Shown piece by piece: positions 1-8,326 of a stretch of 64,000 nt of DNA (position 1 is the first letter of the stretch; every line of letters starts with the position of its first letter). The notes beneath the pieces are model-generated. The model was not told the DNA's origin and ran no database searches. It was given only the letters and a program-made list of their open reading frames with translations. This DNA comes from Frankia sp. AgB1.9. Lineage in GTDB: Bacteria; Actinomycetota; Actinomycetes; Frankiales; Frankiaceae. The translations under genes were made by a program, and so were the position numbers. Location of the stretch: positions 28,483-92,482 of the forward strand of contig NZ_JADWYX010000030.1 in NCBI RefSeq assembly GCF_016786355.1. The letters are read 5' to 3'.

Positions 1-1073
1 ACCTGAAGTCGGACTTCCTCACGTCCGGCTCGCCTTTCGAGCGCAAGGTGGACGGCGGCGACATCGCCGACATCATCTTCACCTCCGGCACGACCGGGCG
101 CCCCAAGGGCGTGATGATGAACCACCGCCAGACGCTGCGGCTGTACAGCGAGTGGACGTACCAGGCCCAGCTCGGCGAGGGCGACCGGTACCTGATGATC
201 AACCCGTACTTCCACACGTTCGGGCTCAAGGCCGGCCTCATCGCGTCCCTGATCAAGGGCGCGACGATGTTCCCGCTGGCCGTGTTCGACGTCGCCACGG
301 TCGCCGAGATCGTGGAGCGCGAGAAGATCACGATGCTGCCCGGCGCGCCGACCGTCTACCAGTCGCTGCTGGAGGCGATCGGCTCGGGCCAGATCGCCGG
401 CCGGGACCTGTCGTCGCTGCGCTGCGCGGTCACCGGCTCGGCGGACATCCCGGTGGAGCTGATCCGGCGGATGAAGCAGGAACTGCCGTTCCAGCACATC
501 ATGACCGGCTACGGCCTCACCGAGGCGGGCACCGCGACGGCCTCGCGGCCCGGCGACTCGTTCGAGGACATCGCCACCACGGTGGGCGCGCCCTGCGACG
601 GCATCGAGGTCGCCATCGCGGGCGACAGCGAGGTGCTGATCCGCGGCTACAGCGTCATGCAGGGCTACTTCGAGAACCCGGCGGCCACCACCGACACGAT
701 CGACGCCGGCGGCTGGCTGCACACCGGCGACCTCGGCTCGATGGACGACCGCGGCTACGTGAAGATCATTGGCCGTAAGAAGGACATGTTCATCGTCGGC
801 GGGTTCAACGCCTACCCGGCCGAGATCGAGGGCTACCTGCTGGAGCACCCGGCCATCGCCCAGGCCGCCGTCATCGGCGTGCCCGACGCGCGGATGGGCG
901 AGGTCTGCAAGGCCTTCCTCGTGAAGCGGTCCGGCGCCGAGGTGACGGCCGACGAGATCATCGCCTGGTCCAAGGAACGGATGGCCGGCTTCAAGGCGCC
1001 CCGCTTCGTCGAGTTCCTCGACGCGCTTCCGCTGAACGCCACCGGCAAGGTCGTGAAGGACCAGCTGCGATGA
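1..1073 (+). CDS. acyl-CoA synthetase (AMP-forming), 5'-truncated by window edge
   Basis: Ligase that adenylates a carboxylic acid and transfers it to CoA in the cytoplasm. The frame is open from base 3 to the window edge, so about 356 C-terminal residues are visible and the real start lies upstream; the in-frame GTG at base 48 is internal. Visible motifs in order: AMP-binding loop TSGTTGRPKG, YGLTEAGT, GWLHTGD, the hinge GRKKDMFIVGGFNAYPAEIE and the C-terminal catalytic lysine in LNATGKVVK. General look is of the FadD3-type ligases for carboxylated side chains or rings, but the substrate is not readable. The stop overlaps the start of the mutase gene by 4 nt (ATGA), so ligase and mutase are translationally coupled and the ligase probably makes the mutase substrate or its precursor (inference). 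Confidence 0.93.
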   Translation, partial: LKSDFLTSGSPFERKVDGGDIADIIFTSGTTGRPKGVMMNHRQTLRLYSEWTYQAQLGEGDRYLMINPYFHTFGLKAGLIASLIKGATMFPLAVFDVATVAEIVEREKITMLPGAPTVYQSLLEAIGSGQIAGRDLSSLRCAVTGSADIPVELIRRMKQELPFQHIMTGYGLTEAGTATASRPGDSFEDIATTVGAPCDGIEVAIAGDSEVLIRGYSVMQGYFENPAATTDTIDAGGWLHTGDLGSMDDRGYVKIIGRKKDMFIVGGFNAYPAEIEGYLLEHPAIAQAAVIGVPDARMGEVCKAFLVKRSGAEVTADEIIAWSKERMAGFKAPRFVEFLDALPLNATGKVVKDQLR

Positions 1074-2647
1074 CCGACGAGATCACGACCAACTCCGGGA
1101 TTCCGATCCGGCCGGTCTACGGGCCGGCGGACCGGACAACCGAGCCGCCGGACCCGGGCACGTACCCGTTCACCCGGGGCAACTTCGCCAAGGGCTACCG
1201 CGGCCGGCTGTGGACGTTCCGCCAGTACTCCGGCTTCGGCACGCCGGAGGAGTCCAACGAGCGCTACCGCTACCTGCTGGGCCAGGGCGGCACGGGCCTG
1301 TCGGTCGCGCTCGACCTGCCGACCCAGTGCGGCTACGACTCCGACGACCCGGAGTTCACCGAGGAGGTCGGCCGGGTCGGCGTCGCGATCGACACCCTGG
1401 CCGACGCGGAGATCCTGTTCGCGGACATCCCGCTCGACAAGATCTCGACCAGCTTCACCATCAACGGGACGGCCGCCATCCTGCTGGCGTTCTACGTCGC
1501 CGCCGCCGAGAAGGCGGGCGTTCCGCGCGCCAAGCTCACCGGGACGATCCAGAACGACATCCTGAAGGAGTACGCCTCCCGCGGGACCTGGATCTGGCCG
1601 GCCGAGCCGTCGCTGCGGCTGATCGCCGACACGATCGAGTTCTGCGCCGCCGAGGTGCCCCGGTTCAACGCCATCTCGGTCGCCGGGGCGCACTTCCGCG
1701 ACGCGGGCGCGACGGCAGTCCAGGAGATGGCGTTCACCCTCGCCGACGGCGTCACCTACGTCGACACGGTGCTCGCCCGGGGCCGGATGACGATCGAGCA
1801 GTTCGCCCCGCAGGTGTCCTTCTTCTTCTACACGCACGGCGACTTCTTCGAGGAGATCGCCAAGTACCGGGCCGGCCGGCGCCGCTGGGCGACGCTGGTG
1901 CGGGAGCGGTGGGGCGCGACCAGCGACAAGGCGGCCATGTTCCGCTTCGGCTGCGTGTCGGGCGGGGCGTCGCTGTTCGCGCCGCAGGCGCAGAACAACA
2001 TCGTGCGGGTGGCCTACGAGTCGCTGGCCTCGGTGCTCGGCGGCGTGCAGTCGATGTTCACCGCCGCCTGGGACGAGCCGTTCGCGCTGCCGAGCGAGGA
2101 CTCCGCGACGATGGCGCTGCGCACCCAGCAGATCCTCGCCTACGAGACCGGCGTGACCCGGACCGCGGACCCGCTCGGAGGCTCCTACTTCGTCGAGGCG
2201 CTCACCGACGAGACCGAGGCCCGGATCAAGGAGCTCATGGACGACCTCGAACGGCGTGGCGGCATGGTCCGCGCCATCGAGGAGGGCCACCTGCAGCGCC
2301 TGATCGCCGACGAGTCCTACCGGCTGCAGCAGGAGATCGAGGACGGCACCCGCCCGATCGTCGGCGTGAACCGGTTCGTCTCCGAGGAGCCGGCCCCCGA
2401 CCTCGCCACCTACGAGCTCGACGCCGACGGCCGCGACCGCCAGCTCAAGCGGCTCGCCCAGGTCAAGGCGGACCGGGACGGCGCCGCCGTGCAGGAGAAG
2501 CTCGCGGCCCTCACGACGGCCGCGGAGGGAGACGCCAACCTGATGCCCCACCTGATCGACTGCGCCGGTGCCTACTGCACGGTCGGCGAGATGGTCGCCG
2601 CCCTGAAGTCGGTCTGGGGCGAGTTCCAGCAGCCGGTGGTGTTCTGA
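1070..2647 (+). CDS. B12-dependent acyl-CoA mutase, large (substrate-binding) subunit
   Basis: 525-residue TIM-barrel subunit of the methylmalonyl-CoA/isobutyryl-CoA/2-hydroxyisobutyryl-CoA mutase family, which rearranges carbon skeletons of acyl-CoAs by adenosylcobalamin radical chemistry. The length and the split from the B12 domain match the two-subunit HcmA/IcmA type. Active-site comparison with P. shermanii mutase: Tyr89 is kept (Y53 in RQYSGF), Arg207 is kept (R171 in KEYASRGT) and His244 is kept (H208 in VAGAHF), so it resembles methylmalonyl-CoA mutase rather than the Ile/Gln or Phe/Gln pairs of HcmA and IcmA. However the usual QSLHTN segment is QSMFTA (residues 327-332) and the usual RxHxQTSG segment reads RFGCVSGG (292-299). 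The substrate is therefore open. ATG at 1070 overlaps the ligase stop; the stop overlaps the small subunit start. Confidence 0.92.
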   Translation: MTDEITTNSGIPIRPVYGPADRTTEPPDPGTYPFTRGNFAKGYRGRLWTFRQYSGFGTPEESNERYRYLLGQGGTGLSVALDLPTQCGYDSDDPEFTEEVGRVGVAIDTLADAEILFADIPLDKISTSFTINGTAAILLAFYVAAAEKAGVPRAKLTGTIQNDILKEYASRGTWIWPAEPSLRLIADTIEFCAAEVPRFNAISVAGAHFRDAGATAVQEMAFTLADGVTYVDTVLARGRMTIEQFAPQVSFFFYTHGDFFEEIAKYRAGRRRWATLVRERWGATSDKAAMFRFGCVSGGASLFAPQAQNNIVRVAYESLASVLGGVQSMFTAAWDEPFALPSEDSATMALRTQQILAYETGVTRTADPLGGSYFVEALTDETEARIKELMDDLERRGGMVRAIEEGHLQRLIADESYRLQQEIEDGTRPIVGVNRFVSEEPAPDLATYELDADGRDRQLKRLAQVKADRDGAAVQEKLAALTTAAEGDANLMPHLIDCAGAYCTVGEMVAALKSVWGEFQQPVVF

Positions 2648-3093
2648 TGACCGACGCGCCGACCTCGGCCGAGGCCGTCGCAGTCGTGGCGCCGCCCGTG
2701 CGGGTGCTCGTCGCCAAGCCCGGTCTCGACGGCCACGACCGAGGCGCCAAGATCGTGTCCCGGGCGCTGCGGGACGCCGGCTTCGAAGTGATCTTCACGG
2801 GGATCCGGCAGAAGGTCGACGACATCGTCGCCGTCGCCGTCCAGGAGGACGTCGCCCTGGTCGGCCTCTCGATCCTGTCCGGCGCGCACATGGCGCTGAC
2901 GACCCGGGTCATCGAGGGCCTGAAGGCCGCGTCCGCCGAGGACATCGCGGTCGTCGTCGGCGGCACGATCCCGCTGACGGACGTCCCGAAGCTGCGCGAG
3001 CTCGGCGCCGTGGCGGTCTTCCCGACGGGCACCCCGCTCGTTGACGTCGTCTCCGGCGTCCGCGCGGTCACCGGCGCGGCCAGCGCCGCGTGA
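2647..3093 (+). CDS. B12-dependent acyl-CoA mutase, small (cobalamin-binding) subunit
   Basis: 148 residues. Rossmann-like B12-binding domain from about residue 17 on, with the base-off motif DGHDRG (D28-x-H30-x-x-G33; H30 is the predicted lower cobalt ligand), LSILSGAH and VVVGG. Length and layout match HcmB/IcmB/MutB-terminal domains. It must pair with the large subunit encoded immediately upstream, whose TGA overlaps this ATG by 1 nt (TGATG arrangement). The first 15 residues are Ala/Val-rich and probably a linker. No MeaB/MeaH-type GTPase chaperone gene follows in this window. Confidence 0.95.
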   Translation: MTDAPTSAEAVAVVAPPVRVLVAKPGLDGHDRGAKIVSRALRDAGFEVIFTGIRQKVDDIVAVAVQEDVALVGLSILSGAHMALTTRVIEGLKAASAEDIAVVVGGTIPLTDVPKLRELGAVAVFPTGTPLVDVVSGVRAVTGAASAA

Positions 3094-3221
3094 CTACCGC
3101 TCACCGGCCGGTGAGCTGAGACTGAGCCTCTCCTGCCGTCGTCGCCGGGCCGCCGCGCCTCGGACGGCGTCGGCGGGAGAAGGCACGCCAGGTTTGGCTG
3201 CTCGCAGAGTTAGGTGGAGAC

Positions 3222-4184
3222 ATGGTGCGGTTCGGCGTGATGATCGGCCCCGAGCGCGGCGACTCCGCGCGCAAGGCCGCGCGGATGCTCGACGACGTCC
3301 GCTGGGCCGAGGGCGCGGGCCTGGACACCGCGTGGATTCCGCAGGTCCCGACGGACTTCGACGCGCTGATCACGGTCGCCCTGATGGGGACGGTGACCGA
3401 GCGGATCGAGCTGGGCACCGCGGTGGTGCCGCTGCAGCCGCAGCACCCGATCGCGCTGGCCCGCTCGGCGATGTCGGCGCACGCCGCGACGAACGGCCGG
3501 CTCGCGCTCGGCGTCGGCCCGTCGCACCACTGGATCGTCAAGGACATGCTCGGCCTGCCCTACGACAAGCCGGCCGCCTTCACCCGCGACTACCTCGAGG
3601 TGCTCAACGCGGCCTTCGCGGGGACCGGTAGTGCCGACGTCGAGAACGCCACGTTCACGGTGCACAACCCGCTCGGCCTGACCCCGATTGGCCCGCTGCC
3701 CGTGCTGGTGGCCGCGCTCGGCCCGGTGATGCTGCGGATCGCGGGCGAGCAGGCCGACGGGACCGTCCTGTGGCTCGCCGACGAGCGAGCCGTCGGCGAC
3801 CACATCGCGCCGAAGATCACCAAGGCGGCCGAGGGTGCCGGCAAGCCGGCGCCGCGGATCGTCGCGGGCCTCCCGGTCTGCCTGTGCCGGCCGGACGAGG
3901 TCGAGGAGGCCAAGGCCCGCGCGAACCGGATCCTCGGTGAGGCCGAGGTGTCCCCGAACTACCAGCGGCTGCTCGACGCCGGCGACGCCCAGGACGTCGG
4001 CGACCTCGCGGCCGTCGGCGACGAGGCGATGATCGCCGCCCGCATCCAGCGGTTCATCGACGCCGGTGTCACCGACGTCTCCGCCCGGCTGCTGCCGATC
4101 GGCGACAACCGCGACGAGCTGGTCGCCTCGAAGCGCCGCACCCGCGAGGTCTACGCCCAGATCGCCGCGGACCTCCGTAAGTGA
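3222..4184 (+). CDS. LLM class F420-dependent oxidoreductase
   Basis: 320-residue TIM-barrel protein of the luciferase-like monooxygenase superfamily. N-terminus VRFGVMIGPERGD, followed by DTAWIPQ, ELGTAVVPLQPQHP and the glycine-rich LALGVGPSHH, all typical of actinobacterial F420-dependent (not FMN) members. Predicted hydride transfer with reduced F420 on an unknown substrate. ATG preceded by GGTGGAG about 6 nt upstream. Stands alone 128 bp after the mutase genes on the same strand, followed by hairpins, so it could be read with the mutase unit or from its own promoter. Confidence 0.9.
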   Translation: MVRFGVMIGPERGDSARKAARMLDDVRWAEGAGLDTAWIPQVPTDFDALITVALMGTVTERIELGTAVVPLQPQHPIALARSAMSAHAATNGRLALGVGPSHHWIVKDMLGLPYDKPAAFTRDYLEVLNAAFAGTGSADVENATFTVHNPLGLTPIGPLPVLVAALGPVMLRIAGEQADGTVLWLADERAVGDHIAPKITKAAEGAGKPAPRIVAGLPVCLCRPDEVEEAKARANRILGEAEVSPNYQRLLDAGDAQDVGDLAAVGDEAMIAARIQRFIDAGVTDVSARLLPIGDNRDELVASKRRTREVYAQIAADLRK

Positions 4185-4223
4185 GGCTGGCGCTGCGCGC
4201 CAGCCGTCGGGCGCTAGGCGCCC
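4185..4223. terminator. tandem hairpins after the LLM gene
   Basis: Two perfect inverted repeats directly after the stop codon: GGCTGGCGC-TGC-GCGCCAGCC (9-bp stem) and GGGCGC-TAG-GCGCCC (6-bp stem). No T-tract follows, as is common in very GC-rich actinobacteria. Probable transcription terminator; function inferred from position. Confidence 0.55.
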
Positions 4224-4378
4224 TCCTACGTGGTTCGAGGCCGAGGTCCATCAGCGTGGCCCGGCTGGTCGCGGGTCGATGGGGTGGCTGAGTTGACGCT
4301 GCGCCAGAGCGCTGTCGCCACACGGCGGTGCGTGCCGCGCGCGGAGGGGGTGCGCTGGTGGAGCGCAATCGGGACACC

Positions 4379-5449
4379 ATGAGCAGTTCTGCCGGCAGCC
4401 AGGGGCCGCTCGCGGGGATCAGGATCCTCGAGGCGGGCCATATTCTGGCCGGTCCGTATGCGTCGATGATGCTGGCGGACCTCGGGGCGGAGGTCACCAA
4501 GGTCGAGCCGCCGACCGGTGACATGTCCCGGCAGGTCAGCGACGCCTACTTCGCCAGCCTCAACCGTGGGAAGCGCAGCGTCTGCCTCGACCTGACCGGG
4601 CCGGCGGGGCAGGAGAAGCTGCACGAGCTGGTCGCGGACGCGCACGCGCTGATCGTCAACCAGAAGCCGTCGGCGATCCGGAAGCTCGGGCTCACCTACG
4701 AGGCGCTGAAGCAGTACAACGAGAAGATCGTCTGTGTCGCCGTCACGGGCTACGGCCTCTATGGCGGCGACGACCCGGCGTTCGACTACGTGATCCAGGC
4801 GGCCACCGGCGTCGCGGCGATGACCGGCGAGCCGGACGGGCCGCCGACCCTGCCGGGCTACTCGGCGGCGGACAACTCCGCGGGCCTCACGGCGGCGCTC
4901 GGCCTGCTCGCCCAGATCATCGCCGGCCGGGGCGGCCAGATCGACGTGTCCCTGCGCGACGTGATGCTCTCGCAGCTGAACTACAAGGCGTCCGCCTACC
5001 TGAACGAGGGCACCCAACCCGTTCGCCACCCGTTCGGCGCGCACCCGTTCTACGTGCCGGCCCAGCTGTTCCCTACCGCCGACGGCTTCCTCGCGATGTT
5101 CCTGACCCACGACCGCTACTGGCGGACGTTCGTCACCGAGGCCGCCGTCCCCGAGGCGGAGATCGCCGCCTTCCCGACCATGGCCGACCGGTCAGCGAAC
5201 CGCGACAAGGTCGTGGAAGCCGTCACCAGAGCACTGGCGGCCGACACGGCGCGCGGCTGGGAGGCCCGGCTGCGCCCCCTGGGCATCCCGATCGCCGCGG
5301 TCCGCACCCTGCCCGAAGCGCTCGCCGAGGCCCCCGACCGCGTCATCGAGACCGCCGGCTACCGCCTCGTCGCCAACCCCATCCGCATCGACGGCTACAC
5401 GACGTCCTACGGCCCGCCCCCCACCCTCGGCGAGCACGGCACCGCCTGA
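4379..5449 (+). CDS. CaiB/BaiF family III CoA-transferase
   Basis: 356 residues. Moves CoA between acyl-CoA and a free acid through an aspartyl-CoA intermediate. N-terminal ILEAGHILAGPYASMMLADLGAEVTKVEPP is the classic CaiB opening, and the catalytic Asp is D165 in YSAADNSAGL. The open frame extends to a GTG at 4328, but the ATG at 4379 places the start right before the family's first strand. Slightly short for the family (about 390-400). Isolated between hairpins on both sides. It gives an ATP-free alternative to the two ligases in this region; the substrate is unknown. Confidence 0.92.
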   Translation: MSSSAGSQGPLAGIRILEAGHILAGPYASMMLADLGAEVTKVEPPTGDMSRQVSDAYFASLNRGKRSVCLDLTGPAGQEKLHELVADAHALIVNQKPSAIRKLGLTYEALKQYNEKIVCVAVTGYGLYGGDDPAFDYVIQAATGVAAMTGEPDGPPTLPGYSAADNSAGLTAALGLLAQIIAGRGGQIDVSLRDVMLSQLNYKASAYLNEGTQPVRHPFGAHPFYVPAQLFPTADGFLAMFLTHDRYWRTFVTEAAVPEAEIAAFPTMADRSANRDKVVEAVTRALAADTARGWEARLRPLGIPIAAVRTLPEALAEAPDRVIETAGYRLVANPIRIDGYTTSYGPPPTLGEHGTA

Positions 5450-5451
5450 GC

Positions 5452-5501
5452 CCCAACGAGACGAGCCCGGCCCTTCGAAGGGCCGGGCTCGTCTCGTTGG
5501 G
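5452..5501. terminator. perfect 50-nt palindrome between convergent genes
   Basis: A fully self-complementary sequence: 22-nt arms beginning CCCAACGAGACGAGCCCGG around a TTCGAA centre. It fills the gap between the CoA-transferase stop (3 nt away) and the stop of the convergent reductase (0 nt away). Works equally on both strands, so a bidirectional terminator is the natural reading. Confidence 0.8.
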
Positions 5502-6527
5502 CTATTCGTACCGGACGATGACCTTTTCGGACTGGGGGAGGCCCTGGCAGGTCAGGACGTAGCCGTCGGCGACCTCGTCCTCGGTGAGGGCGTCGTTCAC
5601 CCGCATGGTGACCTCGCCCTCCTCGACGTGCGCCATGCAGGTCGCGCAGGTGCCGGACTCGCAGGAGAACGGCGGGGTGAGGCCGGCGCGGCGCGCGCTT
5701 TCGAGCAGGGTCTCGTTGGGCCGGCGCGGCACGGTGGCCTTCTTGCGGCCGAGGATGATCGTGACGGTGCCTTCGAGGACCTTGCTGGCCTCGGAGCCTG
5801 CGGTGGCCGCGGGCTCCTCCTCCTGGGGCGGCAGCGGCGCGGTGCTGCCGAACCGCTCGATGAACAGCTTCCCCGGGCCCGGCACGGCGGCCTCGACGAG
5901 GTCCATGAACGGCGTCGGCCCGCAGATGTAGATGTCCGCGTCGACGTCGTCACCGAGGAACTCCCGGATGGCGGCCGGGTCCAGGAAGCCCGCGGCGGCG
6001 TCCAGATGCCGGGTCACCGTGAGCCGGTCGGGGTACTGCTCGGCGAGCTCGGTCAGCGCCTGCCAGAAGATGGCCGCCGGCTGGTCGCGGTCGGCGCACA
6101 GCAGCCGGACCCGGCGGTTCGTCGTCGCGAGCGCGCTCTTGGCCAGCGAGATGACCGGGGTGATCCCGCTTCCGCCGCAGAAGCCGATCAGCGGGACGTC
6201 GGTCTCGCGCAGGCAGAAGACGCCGTGGGGCTTGGTGAGCTCGACCTCGTCGCCCTTGACCAGATTGTCGATCAGCCAGTTCGACACCGCGCCGGTGGGC
6301 ACCCGCTTCACGGTCACCGCGAGCTCGCCGTCGGTCTCCGGCGCGCTGGACATGGAGTAGCTGCGCAGCAGCTCCTCGCCGCCGATGGTGACCTTGAACG
6401 TGCAGAACTGACCGGCGCGGTATTCCCATGGACCGTCGAGCGGTGCGAGGGCGAACGTGCGGGCGTCCGCGGTCTCCTCGATCACCCGGCTCACGGTCGC
6501 ACGCTGGAAGAGCGGAGGTCTCGGCAT
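5502..6527 (-). CDS. KshB-like ferredoxin reductase (FAD, NAD, 2Fe-2S)
   Basis: 341-residue electron-transfer protein that passes electrons from NAD(P)H through FAD and a plant-type 2Fe-2S centre to an oxygenase. Domains in order: FAD-binding barrel with RSYSM (55-59), NAD-binding domain with GFCGGSGITP (115-124) and CGPTPFM (202-208), a short acidic linker, then a C-terminal ferredoxin with C289-x4-C294-x2-C297-x29-C327. This order and length match KshB/HmpB-type reductases of Rieske oxygenases such as 3-ketosteroid 9-alpha-hydroxylase. No oxygenase subunit is adjacent; the nearest Rieske gene is 53 kb away. Divergent from the acyl-CoA ligase across an 87-bp promoter region containing an AGAAT-type operator half. 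Confidence 0.93.
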   Translation of the reverse strand: MPRPPLFQRATVSRVIEETADARTFALAPLDGPWEYRAGQFCTFKVTIGGEELLRSYSMSSAPETDGELAVTVKRVPTGAVSNWLIDNLVKGDEVELTKPHGVFCLRETDVPLIGFCGGSGITPVISLAKSALATTNRRVRLLCADRDQPAAIFWQALTELAEQYPDRLTVTRHLDAAAGFLDPAAIREFLGDDVDADIYICGPTPFMDLVEAAVPGPGKLFIERFGSTAPLPPQEEEPAATAGSEASKVLEGTVTIILGRKKATVPRRPNETLLESARRAGLTPPFSCESGTCATCMAHVEEGEVTMRVNDALTEDEVADGYVLTCQGLPQSEKVIVRYE

Positions 6528-6564
6528 GTGACGGCATCCTCTGGTATTAAGGTTCTATCCAGGC

Positions 6565-6579
6565 GAGAATACAGTTTCC
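6565..6579. promoter_or_regulatory. degenerate AGAAT-N3-RTTCT operator
   Basis: GAGAATACAGTTTCC lies in the divergent promoter between the KshB-like reductase and the ligase. The left half is perfect, the right half matches about 4 of 6 positions of the motif seen intact elsewhere (for example 27866). A GGTTCT half 10 nt upstream mirrors it. Tentative member of the regulon described in the findings. Confidence 0.4.
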
Positions 6580-6614
6580 GCGCGCCTGGCACGAGCTGAG
6601 ACGGGAGCCTCGCC

Positions 6615-8054
6615 ATGGCGGTCCTCGTCTTCGAGGAGCAGGAGTACAGCCTGGCCAGGCTGGACGCCCTGACCAGCGCCTTAGCCGCCAGGCTCGCGGA
6701 CCGCGGTGTCCGCGCCGGTGACCGCGTCGCGCTGATGTCGTCGACCCGGCCCGAGTTCATCATCGCGGTTAGGGCCATCTGGCGCCTAGGGGCCGCCGTC
6801 GTCCTGCTCAGCCCCTCCTGGAAGCGCGCTGACGTCGCGCACGCTCTGGCGGTGAGCGAGCCGGCGCATGCCATCGGTGACCATCCGGTTCTCGCCGACC
6901 TGATGCCGATGGTGCACCTGGACGAGCCCCTGGAGGGCGTCGACGCAGGTGTTTCCCCGGTCGCGCCGGTTCCCGCGCCCGACCCGGCCGCCGACGCGGT
7001 GTTCGTGTTCAGCTCCGGCACCACCGGCCTGCCCAAGGCCGTCCGGCACACACACGCGTCGTTCGCCGCCGCCGTCGGTGACTGGCGCGCCGTGCTCGGC
7101 ATGACGTCGGCCGACCGGATCCAGGTCGCCACCCCGCCGTCCCACATCCTCGGGATCCTTAACATCGTCACCGCGCTGGAGACGGGCGCGTGGATGCGGC
7201 TGCACCGCCGGTTCGACCTGGACGCGGTGCTCGGCTGCATCCAGGACGACCGGATCACCATCGAGATGGCCGTCGCGCCGATCGCGCTCGCGCTCGCGGC
7301 GCACCCGAAGCTGGAGTCGTTCGACCTGTCGTCGCTGCGCTACATCATGTGGGGCGCGACGCCCGTCACGGCCAGCGTCGCGCAGACCGTGACCCGCCGA
7401 GCCGGGGTCGCGTGGCTTCCCGCCTACGGGGCGAGCGAACTGCCGGTCATCGCCTGCAACCCGCTGGCCGGCGCCCGGCTCGACAGCGTCGGCCTGGCTG
7501 CGCCCGGGGTCGAGCTGCGGGTCGTGGACCTGGAGACCGGCGTGCCCGTCGCGCCGGGGGAGACCGGGGAGATCCAGGCCCGCTCGCCGTCGCTGATGCT
7601 CGGCTACCTGCCGGCGGAGGCCAACGCGGACGCGTTCCAGGACGGCTGGTACCGCACCGGGGACGTCGGGAACATCGACGCCGACGGCTGGGTGCGGCTC
7701 ACCGACCGGCGCAAGGAGATGATCAAGGTGCGCGGCTTCCAGGTCGCGCCGGCCGAGGTCGAGACGGTGCTGCACGGTCATCCGGCGGTCGCCGACTGCG
7801 CGGTGTTCGGGGTTCCCGACCCCGCGGACGGCGAGGCGATCGTCGCCGCGGTCACCGTCGCGGGCGGCGTCGAGCCGGCCGGCCTGGCCGCGGAGCTCGT
7901 CACGCTGGTCGGTGACCGGCTCGCGTCCTACAAGCGGCCGAGGCGGATCGTGTTCGTTCCCGAGATTCCGCGGCTGCCCTCCGGGAAGGTGCTGCGCCGC
8001 CTCCTGCGTGACGAGGCGTTGGCCGTGGCGGTCGACCCACCGGCCCCCGGGTGA
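6615..8054 (+). CDS. acyl-CoA synthetase (AMP-forming)
   Basis: 479 residues, short for the family because the N-terminal region is trimmed. Adenylation motif FSSGTTGLPKAV, YGASELPVIA in place of the usual YGxTE, WYRTGDVG, DRRKEMIKVRGFQVAPAEVE and the catalytic lysine near the end in LPSGKVLRR. ATG at 6615 has GGGAGCC upstream. The replacement of the normally conserved YGxTE glutamate context by YGASE keeps the glutamate. Substrate unknown; co-regulated candidate with the divergent reductase. Confidence 0.93.
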   Translation: MAVLVFEEQEYSLARLDALTSALAARLADRGVRAGDRVALMSSTRPEFIIAVRAIWRLGAAVVLLSPSWKRADVAHALAVSEPAHAIGDHPVLADLMPMVHLDEPLEGVDAGVSPVAPVPAPDPAADAVFVFSSGTTGLPKAVRHTHASFAAAVGDWRAVLGMTSADRIQVATPPSHILGILNIVTALETGAWMRLHRRFDLDAVLGCIQDDRITIEMAVAPIALALAAHPKLESFDLSSLRYIMWGATPVTASVAQTVTRRAGVAWLPAYGASELPVIACNPLAGARLDSVGLAAPGVELRVVDLETGVPVAPGETGEIQARSPSLMLGYLPAEANADAFQDGWYRTGDVGNIDADGWVRLTDRRKEMIKVRGFQVAPAEVETVLHGHPAVADCAVFGVPDPADGEAIVAAVTVAGGVEPAGLAAELVTLVGDRLASYKRPRRIVFVPEIPRLPSGKVLRRLLRDEALAVAVDPPAPG

Positions 8055-8140
8055 CGGCCGGGCCGCGGTCGGTACCCCTGCCACTTTCTGCTCACATCAC
8101 GCGGCGCGGCCGCGACGGGTGCGGTAGACCGGTACCAGAC

Positions 8141-8150
8141 TTGACGTCAA
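8141..8150. promoter_or_regulatory. TTGACGTCAA palindrome
   Basis: Perfect 10-nt palindrome in an AT-rich patch (followed by TATAGACATA) 177 bp upstream of the dehydrogenase pair. Shares the GACGTC core and TT/AA flanks with sites at 44335, 44508 and 48423. Likely operator or promoter element; the binding protein is not identifiable. Confidence 0.35.
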
Positions 8151-8326
8151 TATAGACATACGGGCGGGCGGGGGCGGCCCGGACGCGATCGCCGCGCTGG
8201 TGCCGCGGCGAGGCTGGCGGCGATCTGGCCGCCAGGGCGAAACGACGTCGTGATCGTCGAGTGGTTCGGGCGCTGCCAGACGCCCGCGGCTGGCAGCAGA
8301 GAACGCTGGAAACCTCAAGGAGCGGC

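Noticed and set aside
833..2551. Long open frame antisense to the mutase genes (572 codons) and many similar long antisense frames
   Set aside because: High GC third positions in real genes create long mirror frames; the translations are Arg/Gly/Val-rich without motifs, while the sense strand holds clear enzymes.
1070..2647. Assignment as 2-hydroxyisobutyryl-CoA mutase (HcmA) or isobutyryl-CoA mutase (IcmA)
   Set aside because: Diagnostic positions are Tyr and Arg here, not Ile/Gln or Phe/Gln.
1210..3093. A 627-codon frame covering the mutase large and small subunit region
   Set aside because: Only its last 148 codons (from 2647) are real B12-binding sequence; the rest is the large subunit gene read out of frame.
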